Positions 59,155 through 64,000 of a stretch of DNA of 64,000 bases are shown here, piece by piece. The stretch lies in NCBI GenBank assembly GCA_006503535.1, contig QYRS01000012.1:1922001-1986000 (forward strand), given 5' to 3'. Under the pieces are notes generated by a model. It had not been told where the DNA came from and made no database searches. It saw only the letters and a list, made by a program, of their open reading frames with translations. Position numbers and translations under genes: made by a program. Numbering within the stretch: position 1 is the first letter of the stretch; every line of letters starts with the position of its first letter. Origin of the DNA: Arthrinium phaeospermum. Taxonomy: Eukaryota > Ascomycota > Sordariomycetes > Amphisphaeriales > Apiosporaceae.

Positions 59155-59886
59155 ATGCACCACCCTAAGAACACGGAAGGCCCCTTGGGCGACCACTGCG
59201 TCTGCCACTACCCGGACGATAGTACTCAGACTTGGCTCATTGATGATGACGAGCAGCCGGAAGAAGGTCATGATGCCATGTTCTCCTATGACGATGAGGC
59301 GGCCGAGCTTTACAATGCCACTACAGCGAATAATGTCGACGGCAGCATTGAAACGGCACATGATACTATCGACATCCCGCTCCACTACACGGCCCAAGGC
59401 GAGGCTATCCAGGCTCTGTACTGTGCCTGCTTCGTGGTCGACGACTCGCTGGGAGACGACGACTTATCTTCCCCCTCCTCGATCAAGGGAGGTGTGGCGG
59501 ATCCCCTATTTGCGGGCGCCGTGGTCCTGAACCATACCTCGGGGGACTACGACTATATCCACCTGCAGAGCGAGTTTGGTGGTTTGACGAAAGCCTCGGT
59601 CATGTTGACGCCACGACCGCAACCACAAGCACAGTTGGAGGACGAGACGACTCTGCCTCCCTCACTACATCTGGCTCCTCACAGCGACGGGATTACGACG
59701 AGTGGTGGCAATGGTATCTTGGGGACTGCTCTGGAAAGGAAGACTGGGCTGGGTCGGTACAGTGGAATGATGGTGTTTATGCTGGCGGTCATCTCGGTGC
59801 TGGCTTTGCTGCGCTTGGTGCGGAAGACGCGGGACGTGCCAGGTTGGCGGACGGGACGGGGGGTTTCGCGGAGTCGTTACGTTTGA
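59155..59886 (+). CDS. Orphan single-pass membrane protein
   Basis: Single exon, 243 residues; I recognise no family. The N-terminal about 190 residues are acidic (DDDEQPEEG, DDSLGDDD) with NATT and NHTS glycosylation sequons. One hydrophobic segment, MMVFMLAVISVLALLRLV (about 203-220), is followed by a basic tail (RKTRDVPGWRTGRG). That charge pattern fits a type I-like or tail-anchored topology with the basic end cytosolic. There is no signal peptide. The coding reality rests on the coherent composition and length; the start is the first ATG. Confidence 0.5.
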   Translation: MHHPKNTEGPLGDHCVCHYPDDSTQTWLIDDDEQPEEGHDAMFSYDDEAAELYNATTANNVDGSIETAHDTIDIPLHYTAQGEAIQALYCACFVVDDSLGDDDLSSPSSIKGGVADPLFAGAVVLNHTSGDYDYIHLQSEFGGLTKASVMLTPRPQPQAQLEDETTLPPSLHLAPHSDGITTSGGNGILGTALERKTGLGRYSGMMVFMLAVISVLALLRLVRKTRDVPGWRTGRGVSRSRYV

Positions 59887-60335
59887 GTGCCACGAGAGGA
59901 GGCATCGCTTGTAGCTGGGGCTTCGAGGAGAGCAATGAAAGGACTCGAAAAGGTGTTGTCACTGTCACTCGTATATAGACTAGGTAGTTGCCAGTGTCGT
60001 AAACGTGTTTGGGATGTTGTTATTCACAGTCAGGGCCAGATCCTGTAATGTCCTTTTGTCGTGCATTCAGTTTCTGAATCATTTACCAGCTCGCTATCGA
60101 GCTGGGCACTGTCACTTTCAACTTCAGAGATCGTATACAACCCTCTGGTCGCTTGTTTAGCTTTTGGCATTCCATGGTCGAGGTCTGTTAAGGTTTGACT
60201 GGTACGCACATTGAAAAATGCGCTTTCCTAAATTAAAAAATAAATATTTTCGAATTGTTCAACTACTCTCCAGCAACAAATTGGGAGCCAGCCAGTAACC
60301 ATTCTTACTTCACTTACCAACCACAGCACACCATC
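59887..60335. other. Intergenic, about 450 bp
   Basis: No gene supported; AT-rich near 60230-60250. Confidence 0.4.
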
Positions 60336-61385
60336 ATGTCTGCTGTATGTGTTAATCTGAGACGAATCATGGCCGAAGAAGCCCAGCGCCAGGGGTTTTA
60401 TGGTTCTGAATCGGGCCAAGATTCAGACGAGTCTTGGGAGAAGATGTCGATGGATAGCTCCAATCTGCCCGACAATGTCGAGGAACAGTTACCGCCACCA
60501 CCATCGGCCTCCCCCATTGCTTCAAGCAGAGAATCGCTCACCGTAGAGGCATGCGAGAAGGAAGCAGTGAACTGTACTTTGGAGCAAGCCGACGCTCATC
60601 AACAACAACACCATCCATCGGAGGAAGTGAAGGAGCTCTGCAACAACGCCGCAGACGTCAAGGCGGGAGGTGGTGCTTTTTACGATAAGGATGACAAGCC
60701 CTACTCTATCCGACTCTTGTTCACGCCGGACGGAGACACTTCCTCTTCCGTCAACGACGCCTCCAAATCCCTTCCCAGCAGCGGATGGTGGGCCGAGATG
60801 TTCATCCGGTGCGACGTCGTACCCCAGCTCATGAAGGAAGGCCTGCACTGGACAGGCAAGAACATCCTGCGGGAAGAGGGACACTTCGACTTCGGGCCCA
60901 TCCCCTACCCCTGGGGACCCATGGCGCGGACGTACTACCTGCGAGACCTCGAGCACACGCCCCCGCGCTGGACCGCGAGTATGCAGGTCCACGCCCGCCG
61001 CGTGGCGCCGCTGTCGAGATTCCGGCCCGGCCGGCTGACGCCCGAGCGTCACTTGACCGCCGCGCTGGCCCGGGCCCCCAACGGCGCCGCGATTTACTCG
61101 TGGTGCCGCTGGGCCCCGGACCAGGCGTACAACGCGCTCTACGATGACATGCCGTTGGAGGGCTGGTGGCCGTGGCCTAAGAAACGGCCGGAGGAGGATG
61201 CTGATGCAACTACCAAGACATCAACTGCGAGTGGCAGCAGCAGCAGCAGCCGCCGAGAAACTGGCAGTCGCGAGCGGCCCTCGGGGACCCTCCTCCAGCC
61301 GGCTAATTCTCGTTATATCCGCAACATTTACCTTGGAGTACACACTGTCAACCCTGAGCTCGAAGCGCAGCGAGGCGGTCGGTGA
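60336..61385 (+). CDS. Hypothetical protein with a Trp-rich conserved-looking core
   Basis: Single exon, 349 residues from ATG 60336 (MSAVCVNLRR); an alternative start is ATG 60369. I recognise no named family. The first 110 residues are acidic and disordered. The core, about 130-275, looks folded: SGWWAEMFIRCDVVPQ, HWTGKNILREEGHFDFGPI, YYLRDLEHTPPRWTASM and IYSWCRWAPDQAYNALYDD, with many Trp and Tyr. The tail has a poly-Ser run from an AGC repeat at 61234-61250. No signal peptide or membrane segment. Confidence 0.6.
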   Translation: MSAVCVNLRRIMAEEAQRQGFYGSESGQDSDESWEKMSMDSSNLPDNVEEQLPPPPSASPIASSRESLTVEACEKEAVNCTLEQADAHQQQHHPSEEVKELCNNAADVKAGGGAFYDKDDKPYSIRLLFTPDGDTSSSVNDASKSLPSSGWWAEMFIRCDVVPQLMKEGLHWTGKNILREEGHFDFGPIPYPWGPMARTYYLRDLEHTPPRWTASMQVHARRVAPLSRFRPGRLTPERHLTAALARAPNGAAIYSWCRWAPDQAYNALYDDMPLEGWWPWPKKRPEEDADATTKTSTASGSSSSSRRETGSRERPSGTLLQPANSRYIRNIYLGVHTVNPELEAQRGGR

Positions 61386-62826
61386 CTTTGACAGGGATGC
61401 CGGTGTGGCGGCTGGCTCCATTCCCTTCCACGGCAGCCAAGTATCCAGGAACTGCCCTGGAGAGATCGGACTGATGACGCCGGGGGCGACCATACTGGTA
61501 CATCCCTTGCTTTGCTTTCCAGAAAGGAAACAATTCCGACTCAAATTCATAGTTAATTAGGAATGAATAAAATTCAGGTTAAAAAAGTTATCCTGTAGAC
61601 TTCCAGATACTCACCGATTCTTCCACGCTTTGAAGGTATCGTACTTTTATTAATTGCATACAAACATGTAGGTATGCGAGACAGAACATAACGGGGGCCA
61701 AAGAATCCATGCTCCACAGCCTTGGAGTCCCAGGAGACCGGGATGGGAATTCCTCAAGGGGGGTCCAAGTGTAGCATACTCACCCACCTTTGACTCTGCA
61801 GAGTCCTGATCAGCTTGCCGACAAGGCAGGTGACCTTCATACGCAACCCCTGCTGCGGCGAAGTCGAGGCTGGCTTTCAGGTCCCGAACTGGAGACCGGA
61901 GGGTCCGGGTGGAGGAACTGCAATATTACCGGAGAATTGCCACGATTCGCTAGAAAGCGAGAGACTGAGGCCACATGGGCTCCAGGTACGATGCGGCATG
62001 TTACTATATTGGGCACTTTTTCCGATGAGGACCCTGGGGAGGCGGACTCGGGGCTGTTGCAAAAAGCAATTCTCAGCATGCACAACATTGGCGCAGCCGC
62101 CCCGCCTCCCCCCCCCCCCCCCCCCCCCTGTATGACCACGCCGAAATCGAGGAAGGATCGACACATACTGTCTTGTCAGCTTACCACCATTACCGTAAAT
62201 TGATCTGGCGAGCGTGATGCTGGCCGTATCGTATACGATGGCCAATGTCACCCTAGGATAGGGACAAGCATCATAAAAAGCTTTTCTGCTCTCGTGGCTT
62301 CTGACCATGGTGGTACGGTCAGTCCTGATCTCGCTTAACATAACGTCTCCCACCCAATAGTGGAAGCCTGCTGATAGCAAAGCTTGGTGTAGCGATCCAA
62401 TGCACGGGGAAGCCTTGTGCTCGACAGCCTTGAGCGTAGAAGCCTTGTACTCAAGTTACCATCTTGAATTGGCGGCAGGCAGCCGTAATATGAGATGTTG
62501 TCACACATAGTCCTCTGTGTGAGCCATAAGGCTGACAAGGATCGGCCGCAGCTGCTCACGCACTAACTCCACACCGATAGCCCCATCTGAGTCAGACTAT
62601 GATGATTCGAGGTCGCGACTCTATCAGTTGTGGCTGCTTTTTCTATTCTTTGCGGCTCAGTCGTCGACTGTGGGAGCCAAGTGTATATATTGGCACAAAA
62701 GCCCAAAGATGTGGGATAGAAGTCGGCTGTTAAGAGTGTATTTGTATAGCCAGATCAGAGTACTTCTCCTCTAATACTGATTACATAATAACACCCCAAA
62801 GTCACAGCGACTGCGCATCCCCTACC
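61386..62826. other. Intergenic, about 1.4 kb
   Basis: No gene supported. It contains a poly-C run of about 21 nt (62108-62128) that interrupts all frames around it. Confidence 0.45.
62108..62128. repeat. Poly-C homopolymer
   Basis: About 21 consecutive C in intergenic DNA; the true length is probably variable. Confidence 0.85.
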
Positions 62827-63741
62827 ATGATGTCGTCAACCGCCAAGGAGACGCGCCCCCCTTTACCCTCCGTTTCGACAAACGTCGGAACATCTGCATC
62901 CGCACCGCCCCCAGCCCCAGCACATGCCGCAACCGTACCCACAGCCACAAACACAAACAAACCGAAAGCCGTGCATGACTCCCTGACCCCCGCAGAAAGC
63001 CCTGAGCAGATGCGCCACCACCAGCACATCGGCCGCGCCGACACCAACATGACCTGGGGCTCCCCCGCGGGCCTGGGCATCCGCGCCTCCAACGACGAGA
63101 ACCTGCTCATCTTCCGGAAAGCCGTGGGCATCAACTACCTGCCGCCCGTGCGGGGCCCGGCTTTTGACCGCTCGGCCACGGTGGTGAGCCCGCGCACGCT
63201 CGAGGAGGGGAGGCGGGCCGCCATCGGCATCTACCGCAGCGTCATCGTCGAGGCCTCGCACAAACATACGCTTTATACGGTGATGACGGTCCTGCTCTAT
63301 CTCTGCTACTTCGCGCAGGTCGTCATCGGGGCGGCCCTCACCGCGCTCGGGTCGGTGGCGGCGCGGTACTCGACCACCATCACGGTGCTGGGGGCGCTCA
63401 ACACGGCGCTCGCGGGGGTGCTGGCGCTGATCCGGTCGTCGGGCCAACCCCAAAAACTCGGCAAGGACCAGGTCGGGTTCCGCAAGCTGCAGGACTGGAT
63501 CGAGGAGACGGACGCGCTGCTGGCCGTGGGCATCATCGGGCGGAACCGGCGCGAGGTCGGGCTGCTCGTCGAGGTGGCGTTCCGCAAGTACAACGCCGCC
63601 AAGGAGAGCGAGGAGAACAACCGGGCGGATATGTATGTGCAGCAGCCCGAGGACGAGAATAGCGTCGGGGCGGGTCGGAATGGCGGCGGGGCGAACGGGG
63701 CGGCGAAGAATGGGGTGGAGAACGGCAGGGCGGGTCATTGA
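62827..63741 (+). CDS. Fungal SLATT-domain (2TM) protein
   Basis: Single exon, 304 residues. A Pro/Ala/Thr-rich N-terminus (1-60) precedes a region with WGSPAGLGIR and NYLPPVRGPAFD, then a helical segment leading into two close membrane spans (about 150-175 and 182-202) separated by a short loop (GSVAARYST). It is followed by a cytosolic helix (KLQDWIEETDALLAVGIIG, VEVAFRKYNAAKE) and a Gly/Asn-rich tail. This arrangement is that of the fungal SLATT family (SMODS and SLOG-associating 2TM effector domain). In bacteria SLATT proteins are predicted pore-forming effectors of nucleotide-signalling defence systems; the fungal branch has no established function. Identification is from fold pattern and family memory. 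Confidence 0.7.
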   Translation: MMSSTAKETRPPLPSVSTNVGTSASAPPPAPAHAATVPTATNTNKPKAVHDSLTPAESPEQMRHHQHIGRADTNMTWGSPAGLGIRASNDENLLIFRKAVGINYLPPVRGPAFDRSATVVSPRTLEEGRRAAIGIYRSVIVEASHKHTLYTVMTVLLYLCYFAQVVIGAALTALGSVAARYSTTITVLGALNTALAGVLALIRSSGQPQKLGKDQVGFRKLQDWIEETDALLAVGIIGRNRREVGLLVEVAFRKYNAAKESEENNRADMYVQQPEDENSVGAGRNGGGANGAAKNGVENGRAGH

Positions 63742-64000
63742 TCGGGGAGGTTGGGTCTTCGTTGAGAGGGGGGTGGCCTGGAAAGGGGCATGATAAAATA
63801 TTAGACTTCTAGAGCATGTTTGAATTTAATTTAATCGAGTCACATGACTACGAAGGTCTCGTGCTATGTGGAATACATGCTTTCCTACCATACCTCGAGT
63901 ACGTCTTTGAAGTTCCACAAACTCACAGCTTCTATTTTGGTTTCCAGCATTTGCGTCCCTGGTGAAACTTATAGTTGACCGGGTCAAGCCTGATTGGAGT

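Overview
The window is nuclear DNA from a filamentous ascomycete (Pezizomycotina; my inference is Sordariomycetes). The evidence is genes broken by 50-160 bp GT-AG introns, HET and 2EXR domain proteins, Zn2Cys6 regulators, a COT-1/NDR kinase with a Gln-rich leader, and a tRNA-Leu with a short intron after the anticodon. I see no operons, CRISPR arrays, rRNA or intact transposons. All gene models below were spliced by eye with reading-phase checks.

Layout. 0-4 kb: two related, low-complexity orphan genes that look like a tandem duplication, including about 300 bp of 3' flank, with a degenerate 17-bp tandem repeat between them. 3.7-29.2 kb: an accessory block containing a HET gene, a DHA1-type MFS exporter, a Zn2Cys6 regulator divergent from a LaeA-like methyltransferase, two sugar-porter-type MFS transporters flanking a sulfotransferase-like/HAD fusion, an FAD monooxygenase, a broken second HET gene, and an SMP-30-like beta-propeller divergent from a class I terpene synthase. 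The terpene synthase, monooxygenase, methyltransferase, HAD protein, regulator and transporters together make a plausible terpenoid biosynthetic locus. No P450 lies inside it; the nearest is about 21 kb away. 29.3-37 kb: a copper P-type ATPase with at least four frameshifts, a 3-kb gene desert, the tRNA-Leu, and a frameshifted EF1B-gamma-type glutathione transferase. 37.6-39.8 kb: a tail-to-tail pair of 2EXR paralogs.

40.5-64 kb is mostly conserved housekeeping sequence: a KAR5/Tht1 karyogamy protein, mitochondrial ribosomal protein uL6, a HAL2/MET22-type bisphosphate nucleotidase, a C3HC (Rsm1/NIPA-like) zinc-finger protein, COT-1 kinase and splicing factor SF3A2. Interspersed are a secreted intradiol dioxygenase tail-to-tail with a P450, two orphan proteins and a fungal SLATT 2TM protein.

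The most notable points are the sulfotransferase-like/HAD fusion within the terpene locus, the concentration of frameshifts in three accessory genes between 21.6 and 36.9 kb while the housekeeping genes are intact (gene decay, or local indel errors in the assembly), the duplicated orphan family at the left edge, and the SLATT protein at the right edge.
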